The notes below the pieces were generated by a model. The model was not told where the DNA came from. It saw only the letters and a list, made by a program, of their open reading frames with translations, and did no database searches. The position numbers and the translations under genes were made by a program. DNA of 8,297 nucleotides from Chloroflexota bacterium (GTDB taxonomy: Bacteria > Chloroflexota > Anaerolineae > UBA1429), in assembly GCA_012513725.1 (NCBI GenBank), contig JAAZBQ010000176.1, forward strand, positions 1 to 8,297, written 5' to 3'. Each line of letters starts with the position of its first letter. Position 1 is the stretch's first letter. Below are positions 1-6,458 of this stretch, one piece after another.

Positions 1-504
1 CATGGCGATCATGACCCGCTGGCGCATGCCGCCGGAAAACTGGTGGGGGTAGGCATCGATGCGTCCCCGGGCCTCGGGGATGTTGACCATCTCCAGGAGC
101 TCGATGGAGCGCTCACGGGCCTGCTCCTTGTCCATGCCCAGGTGCAGCTCCATCGCCTCGCTCATCTGCCGGCCGATGGTCAGCACCGGGTTCAGCGAGG
201 TCATCGGGTCCTGGAAGATCATGGACATTTTGTTCCCGCGGACCCTGCGCATCTCCTCTTCGCTCACCTTGAGGACGTCGCGGTCCTGGAACCACACCTC
301 GCCGTCGACGATCTTGCCCGGGGGCTGCGGGATCAGCCGCATCATCGACGAGACGGTCACGCTCTTGCCGCAACCGCTCTCCCCGACGACGCCGAGGGTC
401 TCGCCCTCGCCCACGTCAAAGGAGACGCCGTTGACCGCCTGCACCACGCCGTCTTGGGTATAAAAGTGCGTGCGAAGGTTCCGCACGGATACGAGAGGTG
501 CCAT
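1..504 (-). CDS. oppD: Opp/Dpp-type ABC transporter ATP-binding protein, OppD/DppD subunit (3' end beyond window)
   Basis: This is one of the two cytoplasmic ATPases that power peptide import through OppB/OppC. Only 168 codons are in the window, read from 504 to base 1 with no stop; family members run about 320-350 residues, so roughly half is missing. Visible motifs are Walker A GESGCGKS (residues 41-48), the Q-loop region MIFQDPMTSLNP with Gln98, and the ABC signature FSGGMRQRV starting at 156. FQDPMTSLNP is typical of the peptide/nickel transporter ATPases. Walker B, the H-loop and the C-terminal oligopeptide-specific extension would lie beyond the window edge. The ATG at 504 follows AGGAGG by 4 nt. 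The gene starts 48 bp after the second binding protein, with no terminator seen between them, so it is probably in the oppBC operon. The exact substrate class (oligopeptide, dipeptide or other) cannot be read from the ATPase. Confidence 0.95.
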   Translation of the reverse strand, partial: MAPLVSVRNLRTHFYTQDGVVQAVNGVSFDVGEGETLGVVGESGCGKSVTVSSMMRLIPQPPGKIVDGEVWFQDRDVLKVSEEEMRRVRGNKMSMIFQDPMTSLNPVLTIGRQMSEAMELHLGMDKEQARERSIELLEMVNIPEARGRIDAYPHQFSGGMRQRVMIAM

Positions 505-552
505 GAAGCCTCCTACTATACCGGTTATCCGCACCGCCTCGCGGCGCGGCGC

Positions 553-2217
553 CTATCGTTCAACGTACACTTGGGCCAGCCAGGGAAAGATGGCCGACGT
601 GGAGCCAAAGCCCTGCACGTAGGGCTTGACCAGACTGATCCGTACGCCGTGGGTCAGCGGGATCCACGGCGACTCCTCCACGATGATGCGCTCCGCCTCC
701 CGGTAGAGGCGGGTGCGCTCCTCGGGGTCCTGCTCCACCCGGGCCGCTTCCAGAAGACCGTCCACCCGGGCGTTCGCATAGCCCATGTGGTTCTGCGAGC
801 TGGCGCTGTGAAACAACAAGTCTAAGAAGTTCTCGGAATCCGGATAGTCGGCGATCCAGCCGGTGAGGTACAGCGGGTAGCGCTGCGCGTTCATGTCCCG
901 CAGGAAATCGCCCCACTCTACCTGGTGGATCGTCGCCTCGACGCCGAGGTTGTCCTCGAAAAAGCTCAACACGGCCTCGGTGACCGCATCGGGATAGCCG
1001 CTCGTCCCGCTGGTGACCAACACCAACGGCGGCAGGCCCTCGGCCCCATAGTCGGAGCCCGCCAGCAGCGCCCGGGCCGCGTCCGGATCGTACGGGAGCC
1101 CCGCGAGCGACGGATCATAGTCCGGCATGCTCGGCGGCAGGATCCCGTCCGCCGGGGTAGCCGAGCCCTGCAGCACCAGGTCGGCGATCTTGGCCTTGTC
1201 GATGGCCCGGGCCAGGGCCCGGCGCACGTCGGGATCGTCGTAGGGCGGCAGGTTCACGTTCACGCCCAGGTAGAGGACGCTGAGCTCCGAGGCCATCTCC
1301 AACTCGTCGTGGAGGGGGTTCTCCGGATCGCTCATGCGCTCCATCTCCGAGGGCGGCACCTCGACGATGTCCAGCTCGTCGTTCTCGTACATGGTGATGG
1401 GAAAGCCGCCGGTGATGACGTATTCCACCCGGTCCAGCGCGGGCGGCAGCCCATAGTAGCGGGCGTTGCGCTCCAACACGATGCGCTCCCGGGAGACCTC
1501 GCTCAGGACGAATGGGCCGCTGCCGTTGGGCTGCACCATCCAGCGATCGCCCTGGGCCTCGATCTGCTCGCGGTCCACGACGAACGCCGCCGGATAGGTC
1601 AGTTTGGCCGCAAAGTAGGCCTTGGGCGCGTCGATGGCGATCTCCACCACCTCCGCCGAGGGCGCCCGGAGGCCGGATATCCCCTCGGCCTCGCCCCGGG
1701 CGTATGCCGCCACGCCGATGATATCGTTCAGGTACGACGCCGCCACGGGCGAGCCCAGCGCGGGGCTGCAGGCCCGTTCCAGCGAGTACACGACGTCGGC
1801 GGAGGTGATCGGCCTGCCGTCGGCAAACCGCGCGTCCTCGCGCAGGCGAAAGGTGTAGGTGCGCCCGTCCGCGCTGACCTCCCAGCCCTCGGCGAGGTCA
1901 CCGACCACTTCCAACTCGGCATCCAGCCGCACCAGGCCGCTGAACAGGTGCACGATGTACTCGGCCGACGTCGAGTCCTGGGCCATCGCGGGGTCCAGCG
2001 TCGGGGGCAGCCCCCCGGAGAGCCGTAGCGTGCCGCCCAGTGGGCGCCCGTCCGGCCAGGTCTCCTCGCTCCCCTCCGCGCGCGGCACGGCGGTGGGCGC
2101 GGGGCTGTTCCCCCGCCCCAGGAGCCCCTCAAGCGAGGCGGTCCCGATGCAGCCCGCCAGCAACAGGCTGGCGAGCAGCAGGATCGCGACGCTCGTGGAA
2201 CGGGCGGCTCTGCTCAT
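553..2217 (-). CDS. Second peptide-binding lipoprotein (extracellular solute-binding protein family 5) inside the opp operon
   Basis: This 554-residue binding protein is predicted to capture peptides outside the membrane and hand them to OppB/OppC. A signal peptide with hydrophobic core AILLLASLLL ends in lipobox LLAGC, so Cys23 should carry the lipid anchor. A short Gly/Pro/Glu linker follows. Family 5 features include GGTLRLSGGLPPTLDPA (61-77), DVVYSLERA (141-149), NGSGPFVLSE (231-240) and the C-lobe motif WIADYPDSENFLDLLFHS (454-471). Length is normal for the family. It lies 40 bp after oppC and 48 bp before oppD, so it is probably co-transcribed. Its Shine-Dalgarno match is weak (GAGGA, 11 nt upstream), which may limit translation. 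It is clearly a different protein from the binding protein at 4485-6260: it lacks the long Thr/Pro/Glu linker and two of the internal cysteines' contexts differ. A nickel or glycan ligand is possible; family assignment is firm, ligand is not. Confidence 0.95.
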   Translation of the reverse strand: MSRAARSTSVAILLLASLLLAGCIGTASLEGLLGRGNSPAPTAVPRAEGSEETWPDGRPLGGTLRLSGGLPPTLDPAMAQDSTSAEYIVHLFSGLVRLDAELEVVGDLAEGWEVSADGRTYTFRLREDARFADGRPITSADVVYSLERACSPALGSPVAASYLNDIIGVAAYARGEAEGISGLRAPSAEVVEIAIDAPKAYFAAKLTYPAAFVVDREQIEAQGDRWMVQPNGSGPFVLSEVSRERIVLERNARYYGLPPALDRVEYVITGGFPITMYENDELDIVEVPPSEMERMSDPENPLHDELEMASELSVLYLGVNVNLPPYDDPDVRRALARAIDKAKIADLVLQGSATPADGILPPSMPDYDPSLAGLPYDPDAARALLAGSDYGAEGLPPLVLVTSGTSGYPDAVTEAVLSFFEDNLGVEATIHQVEWGDFLRDMNAQRYPLYLTGWIADYPDSENFLDLLFHSASSQNHMGYANARVDGLLEAARVEQDPEERTRLYREAERIIVEESPWIPLTHGVRISLVKPYVQGFGSTSAIFPWLAQVYVER

Positions 2218-2257
2218 GCGGCCGACGGTCCTCGGTGGTTGCCGGGGGTGCAGGCTG

Positions 2258-3313
2258 TCACGACGTTCCCTTCATCCGCGGATCCAGGGCGTCGCGAAGG
2301 CCGTCCCCCAAAAAGTTGAACGCGAACATCAGCAGGGCCAGCGCCGCGGCCGGCAACAGCACCTCGTGCGGGTAGGAACGGATCGACTGGGCGCCCTCGG
2401 AGATCATCGCTCCCCAAGAGGGCGTCGGCGCATCCACCCCGAGGCCGATGAAGGAGAGGAACACCTCCGTGGAGACGTACCCCGGAATGCTCAAGGTCAC
2501 CGACACGAGGATGGGCCCCACGATGTTGGGCAGGATGTGGCGCACGATGATGCGCATATCCCGGGCGCCGATCATCCGGGAGGCCTCGATGAACTCTTTT
2601 TCCTTGAGCGACAGGATCTGTCCCCGGGTTAGGCGGGCGGTGCCCATCCAGGCGGTGATGCCGATGCCCATGAAGATGAACAGCATGCCGCCACCACTGA
2701 GGCCCAAGAGGCCATCGACCACCCGGTTGATCTGGTTGAACGTGTGCGCCGCCGAGCCCGGCTCTGCCGCCCCGCCAAAGGACGTCTTGAAGAAGGCCAT
2801 CAACAGGATGATGAGCAGCATGGTGGGAAAGGCGTACATGATGTCCACGATGCGCATCATGATGTTATCCACCTTGCCGCCATAGTAGCCCGAGATGCAG
2901 CCGTACACCAGACCGATGATCAGGGCCGTGAGGGCGCCCATGAACCCCACGGGCAGCGAAACCCGGGCGCCATAGATCACCCGGCTGAGGAGGTCGCGCC
3001 CGAGATAGTCGGAGCCGAGCAAGAACTTGGTGTCGATCTTGGCATAGTCTTCCATGTTGCCGGGCATCGCCCGGGCCAGCCACAGGGGCACTGTGCGCGC
3101 CTCGGTCGAGGTGCCATCGCGGTAGCCAAAGGGGGCAACCTGCTCGGCGAACACGGCCACCAGCACGATGACCACGATCACGAACAGGCCAAGGATGGCC
3201 GCACGGTTACGGGCCAGGCGGCGAAAGGCATCTCCCCACAGGCTGGCAACGCGCTGCTCGCCCTCGACGGGTTTGCCCGCCAGCCGGCTGGCGGCTTGTT
3301 CTTGGGTAGTCAC
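2258..3313 (-). CDS. oppC: Opp/Dpp-type ABC transporter permease, OppC/DppC subunit
   Basis: This is one of the two integral-membrane subunits of the peptide importer, 351 residues long. The cytoplasmic N-terminus leads to the OppC_N-type first membrane helix (about 39-57), then the family hallmark LGSDYLGRDLLSRVIYGARV (99-118). Further helices are at about 122-143, 156-175, 208-226, 263-285 and 316-336. The cytoplasmic EAA loop that docks the ATPase is KEFIEASRMIGARDMRIIVR (239-258). The C-terminus GDGLRDALDPRMK (336-348) is typical. At about 300 residues usual OppC/DppC proteins are shorter; the extra length lies mainly in loops at about 64-98 and 176-207, both likely outside the membrane. 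The start is GTG at 3313, chosen because AAGGAG sits 7 nt upstream at 3321-3326; the preceding gene ends 12 bp away. It forms the channel with OppB. Confidence 0.96.
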   Translation of the reverse strand: MTTQEQAASRLAGKPVEGEQRVASLWGDAFRRLARNRAAILGLFVIVVIVLVAVFAEQVAPFGYRDGTSTEARTVPLWLARAMPGNMEDYAKIDTKFLLGSDYLGRDLLSRVIYGARVSLPVGFMGALTALIIGLVYGCISGYYGGKVDNIMMRIVDIMYAFPTMLLIILLMAFFKTSFGGAAEPGSAAHTFNQINRVVDGLLGLSGGGMLFIFMGIGITAWMGTARLTRGQILSLKEKEFIEASRMIGARDMRIIVRHILPNIVGPILVSVTLSIPGYVSTEVFLSFIGLGVDAPTPSWGAMISEGAQSIRSYPHEVLLPAAALALLMFAFNFLGDGLRDALDPRMKGTS

Positions 3314-3320
3314 GGGGAGA

Positions 3321-3326
3321 CTCCTT
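3321..3326 (-). promoter_or_regulatory. Shine-Dalgarno site of oppC, abutting the oppB stop codon
   Basis: Minus-strand AAGGAG lies 7 nt before the GTG start of oppC. It shares its first base with the TAA stop of oppB (TAAAGGAG). This arrangement fixes the non-ATG start and suggests that ribosomes finishing oppB could reinitiate on oppC, giving the two channel subunits in similar amounts. Confidence 0.8.
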
Positions 3327-4276
3327 TACTCAAACCGGATGCGGGGATCCAGAAAGGCGTAGGTGATGTCGACGGCCAGATTGGCAACCACCAAAAAGAC
3401 CGCGTATAGGAGCGTGGTACCCATCACCACGGGATAGTCACGGTTCGTGATGGAGCGGATGAAAAAGCGCCCCATGCCGGGGATCGCAAAGATCTGCTCG
3501 ATGACGAACGTCCCGGTCACCAGCGCGGCGAACATGGGTCCGAGGATGGTGGCGACAGGGATAAAGGCGTTCTTGACCGCGTGTCGAACCACCACGGTGA
3601 ACTCGGAGAGGCCCTTGGAGCGGGCCGTCCGGATATAGTCCTCGCGGATGACCTGCAGCATGCTGGCGCGGGTCAGCCGGGCGATGAGGGCTGAGGAGCC
3701 CAATCCCAGCGCCGTGGCCGGCATGATGATCTGGGTCCACTGCTGGCCCCAGCCGGCGATCGGGAACCACTTGAGCGTCAGACCGAAAAACAGCATGAAT
3801 ACCGGCCCCAGCACCACGCTGGGCACCGACACGCCAAAGATGGCCACCGTCATGGAGAAATAGTCCCAGATCGAGTTCTGCTTGAGGGCGGCCAGTACCC
3901 CGAGGGGCACCCCCACCACCAAGGCGATGGCCAGGGCCGCGAGGCCCAGCTGCGCGGAGACGGGCAGGTGATCGCGGAAAATGTCGTTCACCGTACGGCT
4001 GCGAGAGGCGTACGAGGGACCGAACTTGCCCTGCAAGACCCCATGGTACTCGCCGGAGGGGTTGCGGGTCAGCCCCATCCAGTCGCTGTACTGCTTGTAG
4101 ATCGGTTGGTCCAGTCCATAGAACTTGTTCAGGTTGGCCTGGATCTCTGCCGGCAAGGGCTTTTCCCGGTCAAAAGGCCCCCCGGGCACCGCGTGGACGA
4201 GGGCAAAGGTGACCACTGAGATGAACAGCAGGACGGGGATCATCCACAGGATGCGTCGGACGATGTATCGACCCAT
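3326..4276 (-). CDS. oppB: Opp/Dpp-type ABC transporter permease, OppB/DppB subunit
   Basis: This is the second membrane subunit of the importer, 316 residues, normal for the family. The N-terminus MGRYIVRRILWMIPVLLFIS with a first helix at about 9-30 is classic for OppB/DppB. Further hydrophobic segments are at about 105-130, 140-165, 183-200, 238-260 and 285-307. The ATPase-docking EAA loop is DYIRTARSKGLSEFTVVVRH (213-232). FVIEQIFAIPGMGR (257-270) and the terminal LDPRIRFE are also family hallmarks. The ATG at 4276 follows GAAGAGG by 4 nt; a stronger AGGAGG lies at 4291-4296, 14 nt away, too far for efficient use by this start. It is the first large gene after the extended -10 promoter at 4389-4397, so it probably heads the oppB-oppC-binding protein-oppD operon. 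Leader length would be about 105 nt. Confidence 0.96.
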   Translation of the reverse strand: MGRYIVRRILWMIPVLLFISVVTFALVHAVPGGPFDREKPLPAEIQANLNKFYGLDQPIYKQYSDWMGLTRNPSGEYHGVLQGKFGPSYASRSRTVNDIFRDHLPVSAQLGLAALAIALVVGVPLGVLAALKQNSIWDYFSMTVAIFGVSVPSVVLGPVFMLFFGLTLKWFPIAGWGQQWTQIIMPATALGLGSSALIARLTRASMLQVIREDYIRTARSKGLSEFTVVVRHAVKNAFIPVATILGPMFAALVTGTFVIEQIFAIPGMGRFFIRSITNRDYPVVMGTTLLYAVFLVVANLAVDITYAFLDPRIRFE

Positions 4277-4306
4277 AGAGCCTCTTCAAGCCTCCTGATG
4301 CCTGAT

Positions 4307-4381
4307 CTATCGGCGCGCGTGCCACCAGACGACCTGCTCGCTGGGGCCGGGGTTCGCGCCGGCCAGGCTGCGGGTAAACAT
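4307..4381 (-). CDS. Possible leaderless mini-ORF (24 codons) ahead of oppB
   Basis: An ATG at 4381 opens a 24-codon frame ending in TAG at 4307, 30 nt before oppB. It encodes a peptide beginning MFTRSLAGANPGPS and ending VVWWHARR, with two adjacent Trp and several basic residues near its end. There is no Shine-Dalgarno site, but the ATG begins 8 nt after the last base of the perfect -10 box at 4389-4394, so the transcript would begin at or one base before the ATG. That spacing makes it a candidate leaderless ORF. It could be a leader peptide tuning oppB expression, or simply a chance frame in GC-rich DNA. Nothing recognisable in the peptide supports a stand-alone function. Confidence 0.3.
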   Translation of the reverse strand: MFTRSLAGANPGPSEQVVWWHARR

Positions 4382-4388
4382 GCCGGCC

Positions 4389-4418
4389 ATTATAGCACAG
4401 CTTGCGCGATATACATAA
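4389..4418 (-). promoter_or_regulatory. Extended -10 promoter for the oppBC operon
   Basis: The minus strand reads TGCTATAAT: a perfect TATAAT at 4389-4394 preceded by the TGn extension at 4395-4397. The best -35 hexamer, TTATGT at 4413-4418 with an 18-nt spacer, is poor, as is usual for extended -10 promoters. It lies just downstream of the terminator of the first binding-protein gene, so it would restart transcription for oppB and the genes after it. Predicted start is about 4381-4382. Confidence 0.75.
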
Positions 4419-4420
4419 AG

Positions 4421-4465
4421 TATAGAAAGAGCAGCCACGTGACCGTAGAGATCACGTGGCTGCTC
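4421..4465 (-). terminator. Intrinsic terminator after the first binding-protein gene
   Basis: A perfect 14-bp inverted repeat, GAGCAGCCACGTGA at 4429-4442 and its complement at 4452-4465, encloses a 9-nt loop. On the minus strand the stem is followed by TTTCTATACTTT, an imperfect U-tract; the plus strand has no T-run, so it is directional. It lies 19 bp after the TAA of the gene at 4485-6260. Because the U-tract is interrupted, partial readthrough into oppB is plausible. Each arm contains the CACGTG palindrome. Confidence 0.85.
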
Positions 4466-4484
4466 GGTCAGTGCGAGCCGCGTC

Positions 4485-6260
4485 TTAGCGGTTCACGGTC
4501 CACTTGTCGATATGCTCGCCGCCCAGCGCCGCAAAGGTGCGCGTCACGAACGGCTTGGTCATCACGACCCGCGAGTAATAGTACACGGGGAGCACGACGG
4601 CCTCATCCACGTTCAGGATTCGCTCCGCCTCAAAGTACAGCTCCTCGCGCTCATCCGGATCGGCAGACGCCGCGGCGCCCTCGACGGCAGCCATAAAGGC
4701 CTGCGCCGACTCGGACTCGGGATCCCACTTGGGATCGTTGGAGCTCTTGGTGGGATGGAACACTTCCAGCACCCAGTTGTTCTGGTCCGGATAGTCCGCG
4801 CACCAACCCATGCGGTAGATCTGCGGGGCATCCTCATCGACGGTATCGAGGAAGACGGCCCATTCCTGGTTCGCCAGCTGCACCTCGACGCCCAAGTTTT
4901 CGCGCCACGACTGCTGGGCGAACTCGGCGATCTTTTGGTGACCTTCGCTGGTGTTGTACATCAGCGTGATCGGGGGCAGGCCCTCACCGTTCGGGAACCC
5001 GGCCTCGGTCAGCAGCTCCTGCGCCCGCTCGGGATCAAAGACGATGCCGGGGAAATCCTCGCGGTCGGCAACGGAACCAAAGATACCCGGAGGCGCAAAG
5101 CTCCAGGCCGGCCGCTGCTCGCCCTTGAGCACGTCATCGATCAGCCGCTGGCGGTCGAGGGCGTAGGAGAACGCCTGACGCACCAGCACGTTGTCGAACG
5201 GAGCCTTGGTGTTGTTAAAGCCAAAGTAGTACTGGCAGAGGTCCGGGGCAATGGTGAGCTCCTCGGAGAGCATCGGATCCGCCTTGATGCGGTCCATGTC
5301 GTCCAAGGGCGGGTTCTGCACGTCCAGCTCGCCGTTCTCGTACATGGAGAACGCCGTCGAGTCCTCGGTCACCATCACAAAGTTGACGGTGCCGATCTGC
5401 ACGGTGTCCGTGGCATAGTAGTACGGGTTCTTGACCATGACGATGCGGTTCTCGTGCTCCCACGTCTCCAAGAGATAGGGGCCGTTGGTCCACAGGTTAC
5501 CCGCTTCGGTCCACGAATCGCCGTACTGCTCGATGACCGTCTGCGGCACGGGGCGGTTGATCCACATACCGGCGATGCCGGGAAAGTAACCGGCCGGCTG
5601 CTCGAGCGTGAACTCGACCGTATAGTCGTCCACCGCGCGCACGCCGACCGACTCGACGTCGGTGTTCTCGCCGGTGTTCACGGCCTCGCCGTTCTTGATG
5701 ATATAGTCCACGTAGCCATAGTCAGAGGCCGTGGCCGGATCGAGCGTGCGCCGCACCGAGTAGACGATGTCGTGCGCGGTGACGGGGCCCATCACCTCAG
5801 CGGTGCGATCCGTCGGGTTATAGTGCACCCACTGGCCGTCGTCGCGCATGGTGAACGTCCACACCAGGCCGTCGTCGGAGACCGACCACTCGGTAGCGAG
5901 CTCGGGGATCGTTTCCAGGGTGTCATCCTCAAAGTCGGTGAGGCCCAGGAACAGGAGCTCCACACACTGCACCGACGTGGTGTCGGTGGCCAGGTTCGGG
6001 TCGAGCGTGGGCGGCTCGGTGGCCAGGTTCATGTTGATATAGTTGTCGTACGAGGCATCCGCGGGCAGCGGCTGCGCGCCGTCGGCCGGCTCCGTGGGCT
6101 CCGTCGGCTCTTCGGCGGGAGGAGCAGTGGGCTCTTCTTCGCCCGGGGCCGCCGTGGTCGGCTCGGCCGGAGTGGCGGGCGGGACTGCGCAGGCGCTGAG
6201 GATCATCGTCGCGGCGATGATGAAGGAGATCAGCGCAAGCAAACGTGTCTTGGGCAACAT
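4485..6260 (-). CDS. First peptide-binding lipoprotein (extracellular solute-binding protein family 5, OppA-like)
   Basis: This 591-residue protein is the predicted primary substrate receptor of the importer, lipid-anchored outside the membrane. A signal peptide (about 1-23) ends in lipobox LSAC with Cys24 as anchor. Residues 25-68 form a Pro/Thr/Glu/Ala-rich linker (for example EEPTEPTEPAD), a flexible tether to the wall-facing domain. Family 5 motifs follow: LATEPPTLDPNLATDTTS (79-96), TAHDIVYSVRRTLDP (161-175), TNGPYLLETWE (258-268), DNVLVRQAFSYALDR (356-370) and GWCADYPDQNNWVLEVFHP (485-503). Besides Cys24 it has Cys99, Cys342 and Cys487. The ATG at 6260 follows AGGAGG by 4 nt, a strong site. 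It has its own promoter (6397-6424) and terminator (4421-4465), so it can be expressed separately from, and above, the permease genes. The likely ligand is oligopeptide, inferred from overall OppA-like architecture only. Confidence 0.95.
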   Translation of the reverse strand: MLPKTRLLALISFIIAATMILSACAVPPATPAEPTTAAPGEEEPTAPPAEEPTEPTEPADGAQPLPADASYDNYINMNLATEPPTLDPNLATDTTSVQCVELLFLGLTDFEDDTLETIPELATEWSVSDDGLVWTFTMRDDGQWVHYNPTDRTAEVMGPVTAHDIVYSVRRTLDPATASDYGYVDYIIKNGEAVNTGENTDVESVGVRAVDDYTVEFTLEQPAGYFPGIAGMWINRPVPQTVIEQYGDSWTEAGNLWTNGPYLLETWEHENRIVMVKNPYYYATDTVQIGTVNFVMVTEDSTAFSMYENGELDVQNPPLDDMDRIKADPMLSEELTIAPDLCQYYFGFNNTKAPFDNVLVRQAFSYALDRQRLIDDVLKGEQRPAWSFAPPGIFGSVADREDFPGIVFDPERAQELLTEAGFPNGEGLPPITLMYNTSEGHQKIAEFAQQSWRENLGVEVQLANQEWAVFLDTVDEDAPQIYRMGWCADYPDQNNWVLEVFHPTKSSNDPKWDPESESAQAFMAAVEGAAASADPDEREELYFEAERILNVDEAVVLPVYYYSRVVMTKPFVTRTFAALGGEHIDKWTVNR

Positions 6261-6269
6261 CTTTCCTCC

Positions 6270-6279
6270 TGTACGTACA
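6270..6279. other. 10-bp perfect palindrome next to the Shine-Dalgarno site of the first binding protein
   Basis: TGTACGTACA is a perfect 10-bp palindrome directly abutting AGGAGG of the gene at 4485-6260. It could be an operator half or a small RNA hairpin next to the ribosome site, but a single 10-bp palindrome can also arise by chance. It lies more than 100 bp downstream of the predicted transcription start, so a classic repressor-blocks-polymerase role is less likely. Confidence 0.3.
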
Positions 6280-6335
6280 AGGCTAGTAGTACCATCACGG
6301 AATGCGATGCGGCAGTGTTACCTTGCGCTACGCGG

Positions 6336-6344
6336 CACCTCCTT
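6336..6344 (-). promoter_or_regulatory. Orphan Shine-Dalgarno sequence in the leader of the first binding protein
   Basis: The minus strand carries AAGGAGGTG, a nine-base match to the 16S anti-Shine-Dalgarno, about 75 nt upstream of the ATG at 6260. No ATG, GTG or TTG lies at a usable distance downstream. GGTGCC (6334-6339), which overlaps it, could pair with GGCGCC at 6360-6365 and partly hide it. It may act as a ribosome standby site or as part of a leader structure; this is inference from sequence alone. Confidence 0.35.
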
Positions 6345-6396
6345 CCCATCGCCCCTATCGGCGCCAACAGAGCAGCATAGCGGATAAACTTGGCCG

Positions 6397-6424
6397 ATTA
6401 TACCCTCCCCGGTACACCCGTCAA
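6397..6424 (-). promoter_or_regulatory. Sigma-70-type promoter of the first binding-protein gene
   Basis: Minus-strand TTGACG (6419-6424) and a perfect TATAAT (6397-6402) are separated by 16 bp. Transcription would begin near 6390, leaving a leader of about 130 nt before the ATG at 6260. It is one of the two strongest matches to a housekeeping promoter in the window, in keeping with high expression of a binding protein. Confidence 0.85.
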
Positions 6425-6442
6425 GGCCCCCAAACGGCCTTG
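6422..6442. repeat. Inverted repeat between the LysM gene and the first binding-protein promoter
   Basis: CAAGGCC at 6422-6428 and GGCCTTG at 6436-6442 form a perfect 7-bp stem with a 7-nt loop. It starts 17 bp beyond the LysM stop codon but is not followed by a T-run on the minus strand, so it is a poor intrinsic terminator. Its left arm overlaps the -35 box of the promoter at 6397-6424, so it could instead be an operator. Confidence 0.4.
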
Positions 6443-6458
6443 GACGATCGCCGGGCGC

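Noticed and set aside
925..2028. 367-codon plus-strand open frame opposite the second binding protein
   Set aside because: Low-complexity Arg/His/Gly-rich translation with no recognisable motif, fully antisense to a confident gene.
1859..3409. Plus-strand open frames opposite oppC and the start of the second binding protein (1859-2632, 2744-3409)
   Set aside because: Antisense shadows with no domain signal and no promoter or ribosome site of note.
6230..6349. 39-codon minus-strand frame in the binding-protein leader as a real gene
   Set aside because: Its own ribosome site is weak and it overlaps the binding-protein start in another frame; kept only as part of the leader observation.
4512..6380. 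622-codon plus-strand open frame antisense to the first binding protein
   Set aside because: It lies wholly opposite a gene with clear family motifs, its translation is rich in Arg, His, Val and Gly with no domain, and long antisense frames are expected in GC-rich genes.
6422..6442. Hairpin as an intrinsic terminator of the LysM gene
   Set aside because: The 7-bp stem has no following T-run on the minus strand and overlaps the next promoter's -35 box, so it is listed only as an inverted repeat.
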